Shown here piece after piece: positions 41,601 to 52,043 of a DNA stretch of 64,000 nucleotides. The stretch comes from Haematococcus lacustris. Lineage: Eukaryota; Chlorophyta; Chlorophyceae; Chlamydomonadales; Haematococcaceae. The stretch spans positions 10,660,855-10,724,854 of the forward strand of contig JASKMD010000003.1 of the NCBI GenBank assembly GCA_030144725.1, read 5' to 3'. Position 1 is the stretch's first letter. The number at the start of each line of letters is the position of its first letter. The position numbers were made by a program, and so were the translations under genes. The notes beneath the pieces were generated by a model. It searched no databases. It had not been told where the DNA came from and saw only the letters and a list, made by a program, of their open reading frames with translations.

Positions 41601-44600
41601 CACATGCATACACAAGCAGGGGTCCACTCTAGCCCCTCCACGTAGGGCTCCCTGATGACCACCTTTGTGAGAGCAGGCCACTACTGACTGTACTCGACAC
41701 TGGCTGTGAGAACTGGCACTGTCTGCCTCTTGATGGTCGTTGTGGTGCATGCTCAAATCAGCAGCCATGTGCTATGCCTTGCTGCCACCAGGTACATGGA
41801 GCAGGACAGGGTGGCTAGAGCAGGTAGGACACCCCTCCTTCCCTCCTCCCCTCCTCCCCTCCTCCCCTCCTCCCCTCCTCCCCTCCTCCCCTCCTCCCCT
41901 CCTCCCCTCCTCCCCTCCTCCCCTCCTCCCCTCCTCCCCTCCTCCCCTCCTCCCCTCCTCCCCTCCTCCCCTCCTCCCCTCCTCCCCTCCTCCCCTCCTC
42001 CCCTCCTCCCCTCCTCCCCTCCTCCCCTCCTCCCCTCCTCCCCTCCTCCCCTCCTCCCCTCCTCCCCTCCTCCCCTCCTCCCCTCCTCCCCTCCTCCCCT
42101 CCGCCCCTCCGCCCCTCCGCCCCTCCGCCCCTCCGCCCCTCCGCCCCTCCGCCCCTCCGCCCCTCCGCCCCTCCGCCCCTCCGCCCCTCCGCCCCTCCGC
42201 CCCTCCGCCCCTCCGCCCCTCCGCCCCTCCGCCCCTCCGCCCCTCCGCCCCTCCGCCCCTCCGCCCCTCCGCCCCTCCGCCCCTCCGCCCCTCCGCCCCT
42301 CCGCCCCTCCGCCCCTCCGCCCCTCCGCCCCTCCGCCCCTCCGCCCCTCCGCCCCTCCGCCCCTCCGCCCCTCCGCCCCTCCGCCCCTCCGCCCCTCCGC
42401 CCCTCCGCCCCTCCGCCCCTCCGCCCCTCCGCCCCTCCGCCCCTCCGCCCCTCCGCCCCTCCGCCCCTCCGCCCCTCCGCCCCTCCGCCCCTCCGCCCCT
42501 CCGCCCCTCCGCCCCTCCGCCCCTCCGCCCCTCCGCCCCTCCGCTCCTCCGCCCCTCCGCCCCTCCGCCCCTCCGCCCCTCAGCCCCTCAGCCCCTCAGC
42601 CCCTCAGCCCCTCAGCCCCTCAGCCCCTCAGCCCCTCAGCCCCTCAGCCCCTCAGCCCCTCAGCCCCTCCGCCCCCCCGCCCCTCCGCCCGTTTCCCAGG
42701 TTCACCTTTTACATGCCCGTCCAGCTGTCCCTTCAGCTCCCCCCTCCTTCCGCCACCACCCGCTGCTGCCCCACACGCTGCCTCCTATCCCCATGCCCGC
42801 CCTGGCCCTGTATGCGCCTCCCTGTACACCCAGGGCGCTACAACCTGTCAGAGTTCAGTGTGTTTGCGCAGCGCCTGGTGGATGTGGCGCTGTACGACAT
42901 CCAGCTGCTGGCCTCCCTGGTCCACAGCAACACCATGATTGAGGGGCTCACGCAGATGCTGCTCAAGGGGTGAGTCAGCAAGCGCCTGACGGCCACTGGG
43001 CAGGGGACTGGCGCACTGTTGGGGCCGCCACCTCAACCACCTGCCACCTCAACCACCTGCCACTTCAACCACCTGCCACCTCAACCACCTGCCACCTCAA
43101 CCACCTGCCACCTCAACTACCTGCCACCTCACTCATGTGCAGCCATACCCTCACCCACCTGCAGCCTCAGCGTCGAACAGCTCAGACAGGTGCTCTGCTC
43201 TTCACAGTATGCCCCAGGGGGTGGGGCGCACCCAGCTTGGCAGTCGCTGGCAGTGGGCCTGCTGCAGGGCTGTGTGTGCTTCTGCTGCTGCTGCCTGGCT
43301 GGCTGCAGGTATGAGGAGGCCAGAGGTGAGAGCAGCGCTGCCGGCAGCCTGACACCCCTGCTGCCCTGTTTAGGCAACTAGCCCTGACAGCTGGAGGGTG
43401 CAGAGCCAAGCTGGCGGCTGAAGGTAGTCAGGCAGGCAGGCAGGCAGGCAGCTGGCTGTAGACGGGGTTAAGGTGGCAGCTGTGAAGACGTGAGCAGCAG
43501 GAGATGGCAGCTGGCAGGGGCGGGGCACCAGGAGGGCCACAGGCATGCACAGAGGGGCAGGACATGAGTGTGAAGCACAGCGTAGCAGCATCAAGACAAC
43601 ACCAGCAGGCCATGTTTCTTGTCACAGTGGTTGGTGGCCTTTAGATGAATGCCAGGCAGTAGCGGTGACAAGGTATGTAGGGCCTGCGGCTGTGAGTTGT
43701 AGCAGCGCCAACAGGTTAATTCACAGTCTGTCACAGGGATTGCCGCAAGCATTGGAGCCCTGGGCTGCTGCCTGCTCCCGCCTGCCTGCATGGCCCAGGT
43801 TCTGCTGTGTGTGCTGCGCTGCGCTGCATTGCTGCTGCAGTGTGTGTGCACATGCTGGTCAACACGCTGCCCATGTGCGTGATGCTGGGGGTGCTGTATG
43901 ACGGGGTGGTGCTGCAGTGGATCGAGTTCGAGGACCTGGACATTCAGTCGTGAGTGGCCGGACACATCTGACGGCGCAGAGTGGCACAGGGTGCTGAGTC
44001 CTCAGTGCTGTTTAGACATGTGATGCTGCTGGTGGGCTGTACTGCTGTACTGCTGTACTGCTGTACTGCTAATCTGGGAGCAAGCCAGAATCTGGGAGCA
44101 AGCCCTGAGGGCGAGGCCAGACAATAGGCAGGCCAGGCAGGATGAGGAGCGCGGGGAGGTGTGTATGTAGAGAAGGGTGTGAAGGGAAGAAGTGTGTGAA
44201 GAGCAGGAGGTGACTGTGGCGGGTCAGCGGCGGGTCAGCGGCGGGTCAGTGGCGGAGGCCGTGAGGTCCTACAGGGGGAGTAGGCAGTAGGAGACAGGCG
44301 AGCGGCCCAGCCAGGAAGCGGGGCAGGCAGCTGGCAGGCGGCTGGCAGGCGGCAGGCAGCTGGCAGGCAGGCAGGCAGCTGGCAGGCGGCCCAGCCAGGC
44401 AGCAGGAAAAGGGGCTCAGTAGCTCGGCCCCAAGGACACACCTGCAGCCACCACCAGCTTGCCTGCCGCCTGACATGCTGCCAGCCCTGCCTGCTGCCTG
44501 TGACCCCCCTGACAGGTACCAGCAGCAAATCTGGATCGCCCTGGTCTTCTCAGTGCTGAATGCTCTAGAGAAGTGGTGAGGCCCCGGCTCCTCCACCCCT

Positions 44601-46909
44601 GCTCTCGCTCTTTCTCTCACGTTCTGGCCGCAGCAGCTGCATCCACACCTGTAGCAGCAGCCGTACATCAGTCATGCTCTGGCGCACGCCAGCCCTTCAG
44701 CGTGGGTAGGCAGTGCATCTGGCTCACCTCTGCTCACCTGGCTTGTGGGAAACAAAACGCGTGAAAGGCCTTGCGCTAGCTCCCCACCGTCAGCCTTGGC
44801 GCAGGGGGCCAGGGGGAGGCAAGGGCATCAGCAGGCAGGGCTGTGCAACCTTGCCATGCTGTGACGAGCCATGCTGTGCTGCCCCCGTGATGCAAGCATT
44901 GTTATGCATGCATGGCCATGTTATGCATGCATGGCCATGTTTGTGCTATCCATGTTCGTACCTATCCTTCAGCTGAAACCACAGGGCGCTATGTTTTGTT
45001 TGCAAGTCCCTCTCGCTCACCTCACCCCGCATCACCAGACCCCTATCCACTGCGAACACTCAACATGTACAGTATACAACATGTTCAGTACACAGCTCCA
45101 GGCACCCATGCAGCCGCTGCCTCTGGCCCTCCATGCAGGCTGAGACTGAGCCTAGCGGACCCCTGGCTGCACCCCCGCAACGGTGAGCCTGCCTGCTGGG
45201 TGCCTCTCACTGCACTGACCTGCGCTCAGCGTTACACCGCCTGCTGCAATGTGTGCGGGAGCAACCACAGCAGCAGCCCCTGATCTGCTATGGATCAAAC
45301 AAAACTATCAATGCATAGCTGGTACCATTAGCAGGTATGTCATTTCGCCGCGGCGGGTCCATTCTCAATTGTAACAGCAGCACAACGCCATTTCTTAGAC
45401 CACCAGGCTGATGCCCCTGCCCCTCCTGCCCGCCTCCTCCAAACTGCTTGGCCCAGACGACCGCTACCCTCTCCTTTACATGCGGAGCAACGCCTCCCGC
45501 CTGCCCCGGGGCCTCATGATGGACTGGCTGTTCAGGTGATGTGGTCGAAGGCGTTCATCATGGCTTGCATGCAGTGTGTCATTGCATGGCTTGCATGCAG
45601 TGTGTCATTGCATGGCTTGCATGCCACAGCCATCAGGAAAGCACTTCAGTGATGGTGGTAGTGTGCGGCCATGGCTGTCTGTTTCTTTTGTTTGGTCAGC
45701 TGCCTTTGTGAGCTCAGTAGGAGCTGTGCCCTAGTATGATGCATGTCAGCCTTCATGAGCCTGCTGAGTACTGCCCAGTGCTGACTACTCTGTTCTGTGT
45801 GGATTCTGTGTGTCGGGTCAGTCGCGGTTAGGAGCTGGTGGAAGCCCTCAAACGAGACTCATCACCCTCACGAGCCTGCTGAGTACTCTGTTCTCTGTCC
45901 TCTTTAGTTCCCATACTCTCATATCTTCTCACTCACTTGTTTATGTGTGATGTCCATCACTGTTTGGCGCTGTGGTCTCATGAACCTCATGAGCCTCGTG
46001 AGCCTGTTGAGTACTGAGTATTGAGTACTGAGTAGGCCTCATGGCATGTGAGTTCCCTCTCTGTACCCCTTGCGCCTGTCTGCCACCTTCAGGCTAAGGC
46101 CCACACAGTGACTGCTTACTTTGACTTTGGTGGACTGACCTGCCTGCTGGCTGGGCCACCGCTGCAGGTGCAACACACAGCTGCAGCGCCATGACGACCA
46201 CCTGGTGCTGCGCGAAGTGTTTGCTGTGTATGTGTGAGTGGTCAAACGCTTGACGTGACCTACCCACACCCCTGTGCTGGCCCTGAGGTCCGGGGCTGCT
46301 TTGCACTGGCAGCGTGCAGGGTACTATCTGCCCGTGTATGTGCGGATCGTGAAACGGCTGGCATGCCACATCGAGACCGTGACATGCACCGTGACACGAC
46401 CCTAGCATGACCCCAACCCTTTCAGGCCTGTGCTGACAAGACCTGGCTTAAGACATTGACGCCGTGCCGCCTGACTGCTTCAGGCCTGTGCTGACTGACC
46501 TGCCCTGTGCTGACTGACCTGTGCTGAGTTGTTAGGCTGGCGGACCCTGTGCTGCACCTGTCCCGGACCCTAACCCGGACCCGCCCTTGGCTAGCTCACC
46601 CCTTGAGCAGCTCTAGGGCTGCTTTAGATGGATGTGGTGACAGTGAGCAGGGTACTGAAGACATACTTTGCCCTGCCACTGCCCTGGTCAGACCCCCGCC
46701 CTCGCCTGCTCATAGCCTGCTCCCCTCCACCTCCCCTCCCCTCCCCTTCCCTCCTTTACCCCTGCCCCTGTGCTCCGCCCCCTCCTGCGGCTGCTATCCC
46801 TCCTCAGGTTCAACTGCAAGGGCGATGCGCGTGAGCTGTGTGACGGCCACAAAGCCTACCTCCTCAAGAAGGCCCTGCGCACCTTTAACAGCGCCAACAC
46901 CTTCAACAG
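38645..46909 (+). CDS. Fourteen-exon multi-pass membrane protein of unknown family, 3' end in assembly gap
   Basis: Exons 38645-38704 (ATG), 38804-39103, 39388-39482, 40825-41098, 41210-41508, 41792-41823, 42834-42969, 43165-43325, 43841-43949, 44516-44575, 45139-45182, 45457-45535, 46168-46233 and 46808-46909 splice with matching phases into at least 605 residues. The N-terminus is hydrophilic ([15 protein letters not shown]). Hydrophobic segments include [56 protein letters not shown], a Leu/Ala run near 41265-41285, [54 protein letters not shown] and [13 protein letters not shown], so at least seven membrane passes. The later exons are soluble-looking ([40 protein letters not shown]). I do not recognise the family. 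Exon 43165-43325 may hide an intron, but the frame is open through it. Confidence 0.65.
39125..39361. repeat. (AGCCC)n pentanucleotide array in an intron
   Basis: About 47 near-perfect pentamers lie in the intron between exons 38804-39103 and 39388-39482 of the membrane-protein gene. The array ends 27 bp before the acceptor. Confidence 0.95.
41841..42690. repeat. 8-bp array in three homogeneous variant blocks
   Basis: TCCCCTCC units fill 41841-42100 (~32 copies), CCGCCCCT units 42101-42580 (~60 copies, one T variant at 42545) and CAGCCCCT units 42581-42668 (11 copies), followed by a few CCGCCCCT-like units. The blocks differ by one position of the same octamer. The array makes up most of the intron 41824-42833. 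Confidence 0.95.
43027..43138. repeat. 16-bp minisatellite in an intron
   Basis: About seven copies of GCCACCTCAACCACCT with single-base variants, in the intron 42970-43164. Confidence 0.9.
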
Positions 46910-46914
46910 GTGGA

Positions 46915-47125
46915 CGGCAGGCAGGGGAGGGAGGGAGGGGAGGGTGGACAGCAGGCAGGGTAGGGAGGGAGGGAGGGTGGACAGCAGGCAGGGGGAGGGA
47001 GGGGAGGGTGGACAGCAGGCAGGGTAGGGAGGGAGGGGAGGGTGGACAGCAGGCAGGGGAGGGAGGGAGGGAGGGTGGACAGCAGGCAGGGGAGGGAGGG
47101 AGGGGAGGGTGGACAGCAGGTCAGG
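46915..47125. repeat. ~30-bp G-rich minisatellite abutting the assembly gap
   Basis: Repeats of GGGTGGACAGCAGGCAGGGG plus GGGAGGGAG of slightly variable length (about seven copies) start directly after the 46909 donor and run into the Ns. They probably caused the assembly break. Confidence 0.9.
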
Positions 47126-47625
47126 NNNNNNNNNNNNNNNNNNNNNNNNNNNNNNNNNNNNNNNNNNNNNNNNNNNNNNNNNNNNNNNNNNNNNNNNNNN
47201 NNNNNNNNNNNNNNNNNNNNNNNNNNNNNNNNNNNNNNNNNNNNNNNNNNNNNNNNNNNNNNNNNNNNNNNNNNNNNNNNNNNNNNNNNNNNNNNNNNNN
47301 NNNNNNNNNNNNNNNNNNNNNNNNNNNNNNNNNNNNNNNNNNNNNNNNNNNNNNNNNNNNNNNNNNNNNNNNNNNNNNNNNNNNNNNNNNNNNNNNNNNN
47401 NNNNNNNNNNNNNNNNNNNNNNNNNNNNNNNNNNNNNNNNNNNNNNNNNNNNNNNNNNNNNNNNNNNNNNNNNNNNNNNNNNNNNNNNNNNNNNNNNNNN
47501 NNNNNNNNNNNNNNNNNNNNNNNNNNNNNNNNNNNNNNNNNNNNNNNNNNNNNNNNNNNNNNNNNNNNNNNNNNNNNNNNNNNNNNNNNNNNNNNNNNNN
47601 NNNNNNNNNNNNNNNNNNNNNNNNN
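47126..47625. other. Assembly gap of 500 N
   Basis: Exactly 500 Ns, a size typical of an arbitrary scaffold spacer. The remaining exons of the upstream membrane-protein gene are probably missing here. Confidence 1.
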
Positions 47626-47679
47626 CCGCCGCGACCGACGTGGCCCAGTAGCCTCTGCAAACAGTCAGGGACAGTCGCC

Positions 47680-47813
47680 GCAGTCAAAACAATGCACATG
47701 GCACGCAAAACCGATGTAACGACGCCCCTCCACCCATGCTCGGAAGTATACAAGGCTGCTGCATTGCTTGACCGCTTCGTGAGTAGTGCCTACTACCTGG
47801 CCACTCGGTAAGG
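47680..47813 (+). CDS. Possible terminal exon after the gap
   Basis: A plus-strand frame reading VKTMHMARKTDVTTPLHPCS and then VYKAAALLDRFVSSAYYLAT ends at a TAA just after ACTCGG (about 47811). The second half has a helical, protein-like composition. It may be the last exon of the 38645-46909 gene, or CGG|TAAGG may instead be part of a GTAAGG donor. The gap prevents a phase check. Confidence 0.3.
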
Positions 47814-47939
47814 CCACTGAAGGTGTGTAGGCCATTGCTACGTTACCTTGCTCGACATGTTGGGTCCGATCCCTCCCGCCCGCCCTCCGCTTGCGTGTCG
47901 AGCTTGTGTCCAGCTCCGCCCTGACCCCCTGCTGCTCAG

Positions 47940-48290
47940 CTGGAGGGGTGGGCAGCCCAGGGGCAGCACCAGCACCAGCTGCCTGCTGCTGCCAGGGGGG
48001 TGCAGCAGGAGGGGTGGGCAGCCCAGGGGCAGCACCAGCACCAGCTGTCTGCTGCTGCCAGGGGGGTGCAGCAGGAGGGGGGGGCAGGTCAGGGGCAGCA
48101 CCAGCACCAGCTGCCTGCTGCTGCCAGGGGGGTGCAGCAGGAGGGGTGGGCAGCCCAGGGGCAGCACCAGCACCAGCTGTCTGCTGCTGCCAGGGGGGTG
48201 CAGCAGGAGGGGGGGGGCAGGTCAGGGGCAGCACCAGCACCAGCTGCCTGCTGCTGCCAGGGGGGTGCAGCAGGAGGGGGGGGCAGCCCA
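47940..48290. repeat. 66-bp minisatellite and adjoining GGGAGGGGGT tract
   Basis: Five copies of a 66-bp unit containing GCTGCTGCCAGGGGGGTGCA and GGGGCAGCACCAGCACCAG. The period is a multiple of three and the minus strand encodes a 22-residue Pro/Ala/Gln repeat (PPWQQQTAGAGAAPGLPTPP plus AA). It is followed to 48490 by irregular GGGAGGGGGTGGGGCTGGG sequence. Coding use is unproven. Confidence 0.88.
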
Positions 48291-48627
48291 GGGGGTGGGA
48301 GGGGTGGGACTGGGGGTGGGAGGGGCTGGGAGGGCGGGGCTGGGGCTGGAAGGGGGTGGGAGGGGGTGGGAGGGCGGGGCTGGGGGAGGGAGTGGGTGGG
48401 AGGGCGGGGCTGGGGCTGGGAGGGGGTGGGAGGGGGTGGGAGGGGGTGGGGCCGGGGCTGGGAGGGGGTGGGGCTGCCAGGGGGTGGTCCGGTTGGGCTA
48501 GTCAGCACTGCAAGGCAACGTTAGGTTACGCCAATGTATGTTCCCACAAGCTTTCTCAATGAAATGACGTGCTTTCTTCTCCAACAGGTGTGTTTTTGAG
48601 TTAGGAACAAAGTTACAGAGCCACAAT

Positions 48628-49005
48628 CTAGGTATTCAGTGTGGTCAACTCACAACATGCCAGTTTGTGGAAGGGGGTCCCTTTTTCTGCGTGACTGGCT
48701 AGAGAGAAACGTACATTCTCCGCGTATATTGCAATGTCGCTCAGTAACTTGCCCCACGACGGTCTTCCGACGCCGCCTGCATCAATGAAAGGCTCGCGGA
48801 GTGAGCCTGGCGGGCTAAACATAGACTGTACTTCAGGCTCGATGCCAAGCGCAGTTCGCTCATTGGTGCCGCTACTCACCACTAGAACAATCGATAGTGA
48901 GCAGCTCAGTGTGTCCGCGCTCGCTTGCGCCGGCATGGACTCTGATGCAAGGATTAACGCGCCGCCTGCCAGTAGATGCGGAGTAATTCGCAGGTGCCAA
49001 TGCAA
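48628..49005 (-). CDS. Possible exon, unrecognised
   Basis: A 125-codon minus-strand frame has balanced composition, unlike the low-complexity DNA around it: SLREPFIDAGGVGRPSWGKL near the middle, then SDIAIYAENVRFSLASHAEK. It lacks an ATG at its start (TTG), so if real it is an exon or fragment. The plus strand is also open over 48734-49036. No family is recognised. Confidence 0.25.
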   Translation of the reverse strand: MHWHLRITPHLLAGGALILASESMPAQASADTLSCSLSIVLVVSSGTNERTALGIEPEVQSMFSPPGSLREPFIDAGGVGRPSWGKLLSDIAIYAENVRFSLASHAEKGTPFHKLACCELTTLNT

Positions 49006-49059
49006 CGAACGCTATCGAAATCGGTGCACTTTGTAGCGAGTACTTGCATGAAGATTACC

Positions 49060-50163
49060 AACCCCATGTTGGGGACTCCTGATTGGGAGGCTCTGACTGG
49101 AAGTCTAGTTAGGTTAGCTCTCATCGGTCAGGAATTACATAAGCGGTTGGTTGGATAGCATTACATGTCCACCATGTTACAAGGGATTACAAGTGGTAAG
49201 TTGTGCCCCTGCCCTTCTAGCTCATGTGCATGCCCTCAGCCTTGTAGCCTCTGCATGTGTTGTTTGCAGCTGCCCTGACTCAGCCTCACCATCCGGCTCA
49301 GGCTCACCGCATGCCTCCTTGCACACAACAATCATGTGCCGCAGCCAGACAAGCAGCCGGCCATGCTCCACAAGCAGTAGAGCTTGCTGCTAGGTGCACC
49401 TACACTCCTACAAATTAGTCCCTGCGTTTTTCCCTGCGTTTTAGGCCAACCTTGTCCGATTGGACTGAAAATTTGATAGATGGTGTTTTGCAGAAATTAA
49501 AACATATTGTTTTTTGAAAACTTTTCTCAAAAAACAATATGTTTTATTTTCTGCAAAACACCATCTATCAAAATTTCAGTCCAATCGGACAAGGTTGGCC
49601 TAAAACGCAGGGAAAAACGCAGGGACTAATTTGTAGGAGTGTATCCCTGTTGCTCCAAGCTGGTACGCCAAGGGCTGCTGGGTGGGGTAGGGAAGGGGCT
49701 GCAGCGTGTGCCGTGGGGTGAGGGTGAGGGGAGGGGGGGAAGTAGGTGACTTGCTGCCCCTGCCCCATATCCCCAAACTGGGTTGGTTGCTACTACTAGG
49801 CTGCTCAGCAGCTCAAGCAGCAGCAGCAACAACAACAACAGCAGCAGCACTAGCAGCAGCACCATCACCACTGGCAGCACCACCCGCTCCATGCTGCCCG
49901 CTCCATGCTGTCTGCTCTATGCTACTAGCTCAGGCTGCTACTCCATAGGCTGCTAGGTGCGTGGTGGGGGAGAGGAGAGGGGAGGAGGGTAGGTGGGTGG
50001 CAGACTCGGAAGTGGTGGTGGTGGGATGGGGGAGGGTATGGGGTACGGGGAGGGTACGGTCCTTGCTAGCTCCTTGTTGCTTACTGCTCTATGCCGCTAC
50101 CGCCTTGCTTGCAATCAGCAAGCCATGCTACTCTTGTCATGCCCCAGCTATCGACAACTGCAG
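49060..50163. repeat. Dispersed repeat, copy B (inverted relative to 508-1370)
   Basis: Reverse-complement homologue of 508-1370, ending at GCCCCAGCTATCGACAACTG (50163). It is interrupted by the MITE at 49403-49641. Indels relative to copy A include an expanded CAG/CAA run near 49820-49860. The copia LTR region follows directly. Confidence 0.8.
49403..49641. mobile_element. 239-bp palindromic (foldback) MITE with TA target duplication
   Basis: The element is an inverted repeat over nearly its whole length: arms of about 114 bp starting CACTCCTACAAATTAGTCCC, with a few mismatches and a loop near 49518-49526. It is flanked by TA (49401-49402, 49642-49643). The related repeat at 508-1370 has a single uninterrupted TA (994-995) at the corresponding place, an empty site. 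TA duplication fits Tc1/mariner-type mobilisation. It has no coding capacity and is A/T-rich in the centre, unlike its surroundings. Confidence 0.93.
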
Positions 50164-50339
50164 TGAGGGTGCGCGCCCCAGTGTGCATAGCGCAAATGTT
50201 GATGACCATTGCTTGCCTGAGAGTCAGGTGGCCCCAACTAACAGAGAACCTACCCCTGGTAATCAAAACGACGCCGCGTCTCAGCCACGTGGTCTCTAAT
50301 CATGCTACGCACATCCCCGGTTGAAGCAATCTGCAAACT

Positions 50340-50588
50340 TGTAGAAGAGCGTGGGACAGACGAGACACCAGACGAGGGTAATTACAACGAGAGCCTAGAA
50401 CATGGCACAGAGGCAGGCTCTCATACCTGTAGAAGAGCGTGGGACAGACGAGACACCAGACGAGGGTGCCGAGATAAGCCTGTCACCACGCTAAGTACCT
50501 CCTACTCACACTAGGTCACTCAGATGCTGGGCAGTTGTATCCATCACCGGTGTCTGCCAAGATCCGCACCGGGGCAAGATTCTCAACA
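50340..50588 (-). repeat. Probable copia 3' LTR
   Basis: On the minus strand, downstream of the copia fragment, the purine-rich TTGAGTGGGAG is followed by TGTTGAGAATCTTGCC, a typical polypurine tract and LTR start (50588). The LTR should end in CA; two candidates, both CTTCTACA, fall at 50428 and 50340, because a 39-bp segment (GTAGAAGAGCGTGGGACAGA...) is directly repeated. The LTR is therefore about 161 or 249 bp. The 5' LTR is not in the window. Confidence 0.55.
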
Positions 50589-50762
50589 CTCCCACTCAAA
50601 TGTCCAGCTACTGAGCACAACTACAAACAACTTCAACTATGGAAGAATCCAGCTGTTTCAGGCATGCATGCCTGTGCTACTCAATCAACATGGAAGCCCA
50701 GTCCACATGGGTACGTGGCTGAGTCAAGGCAAGCTGTCTCAGGCAGGTATGCCTGTGCTCAT

Positions 50763-51521
50763 TTACATGCAGCTGATGCCGCAGCCCTCCTTAGCATACC
50801 CGAGCTTTACAGCTGCCAGTGGCTTGGTCATGACATCTGCTGCCATCTCGGAAGTGCTGCAGTATGTGAACATAACCTCCCCCCGAGCTGCTCTCTCCCT
50901 AGCAAAATGATGGTGCACACTAATGTGCTTTGAGCGTGCGGAGGCCATGGGGTTGTTCAGCAATTGCAGGGCAGCCTGGTTGTCACACATGATGTTAACA
51001 CATGAGCCAGGCAAGCCTAGGTCCTGCATGAGCTTCCTCAGCCACACTGCTTCCTTTACTGCTCCTGATGCAGCCATGTATTCTGCCTCTGCAGTGGACA
51101 TGGCAACTGTGGGCTGCAGCCTGCTTGACCAGGAGATGGCTGCGCCGTGCAGGGTGAACACATACCCAGTGGTGCTGCGGGCAGTGTCCTTGTCTCCTGC
51201 ATAGTCAGCATCACAGTACCCTTGCAGACTGTCGTTGCCACCAAATACCAAACCCTGACTGGCTGTGCCCTTGAGATAGCTGAGCACTGCCTTGGCTGCT
51301 GACCAGTGCTGCTGTGTGGGTGCAGCCATGTGTCGTGCAAGTGCTCCCACTGCATAGGCAATATCAGGCCTTGTGCAACAGGACAAATAGAGCAGGCTGC
51401 CTACCAGGGCACTGTAGCTATGATGCGCAGTGTCCAAGGCATCGCCCTCTTTTACTAGCTTAGTGCCTGGTGCCATGGGCACTGCCTTGCTGTGTGCTTC
51501 TGCCATGCTGTATGTACTCAT
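50763..51521 (-). pseudogene. Ty1/copia polyprotein fragment (end of RT and RNase H)
   Basis: A 252-codon open frame covers the C-terminal part of a copia polyprotein. It reads YSALVGSLLYLSCCTRPDIA, then RNase H with catalytic residues in GYCDADYAGDKDTA, STAEAEYMAAS and IMCDNQAALQLLNNP, and ends AADVMTKPLAAVKLG. All upstream domains (gag, protease, integrase, most of RT) are missing: the sequence is cut at 51521 by the end of a chromovirus LTR. The remaining frame is undamaged, suggesting the truncation is fairly recent. Confidence 0.92.
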
Positions 51522-51758
51522 GTAGCGTTCAGGAAGAGCGCGCCTTAAATCTTTATCAACGTGTGAGCGCCATGCAACGCTAGAAGCTGTTACAGGTGTC
51601 AGACTGTCTCAGCGTAATCAGGCCAGGACATAGAACGGCCCCCGGGGATCGAACCCGAATGGTGGGCAGGCAATACAGCCCACCATTTAACCTGCCTGTA
51701 TCACACTTCGTCAGTGACACTAGCGGCCGACTGCTTAGTGCAGAATCGGAACGCTACA
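51521..51758 (-). repeat. 3' LTR of a minus-strand chromovirus (238 bp)
   Basis: On the minus strand the LTR starts TGTAGCGTTCC (51758) right after the polypurine tract AGGAGAGGGAGGAA and ends TTCCTGAACGCTACA (51521). It has TG...CA ends and a 10-bp terminal inverted repeat TGTAGCGTTC/GAACGCTACA. It contains a tRNA-like T-arm. It is distinct from but structurally parallel to the LTR at 58284-58513. Confidence 0.88.
51642..51740 (-). promoter_or_regulatory. tRNA-like A-box/B-box element in the minus-strand LTR
   Basis: On the minus strand the stem AATGGTGGGC/GCCCACCATT (51658-51687) is followed by CGGG-TTCGATC-CCCG (51642-51658), a tRNA T-arm with B-box GGTTCGATCCC. Upstream, TGACGAAGTGTG resembles an A-box. 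The same arrangement occurs in the 58.3-kb LTR with different stem bases. Confidence 0.55.
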
Positions 51759-52043
51759 TTCCTCCCTCTCCTAAGGGATGGCCGTTCCGCCCATAGGCCA
51801 TCATGGCATGGACTCGCAGTACTATGACCACTATTTGAGAACTCCTGCCCATCCGGATGCAGGTCGTTCTAAGGAGATCAGGGTCACCATGGACCATTCC
51901 AGCCCAAGCTCAGTGAGCTAATGGACGCTGGGAACCAGACTAGCCAGGCTCACATGAGCAACTGGAACCATAGTACACCAAGGCACATAGCATGCAGCAA
52001 AGCAACCAGCAAGACTACATGGAGCCCATGTCCCACATTCAAA

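Noticed and set aside
41706..42942. 400-codon frames rich in PPLLPSS / PPLRPSA repeats
   Set aside because: Generated by the 8-bp intron array. The true exons in this span are 41792-41823 and 42834-42969.
47042..47753. Frames of up to 225 codons spanning the gap
   Set aside because: Mostly unknown residues from the 500-N spacer; no coding inference is possible.
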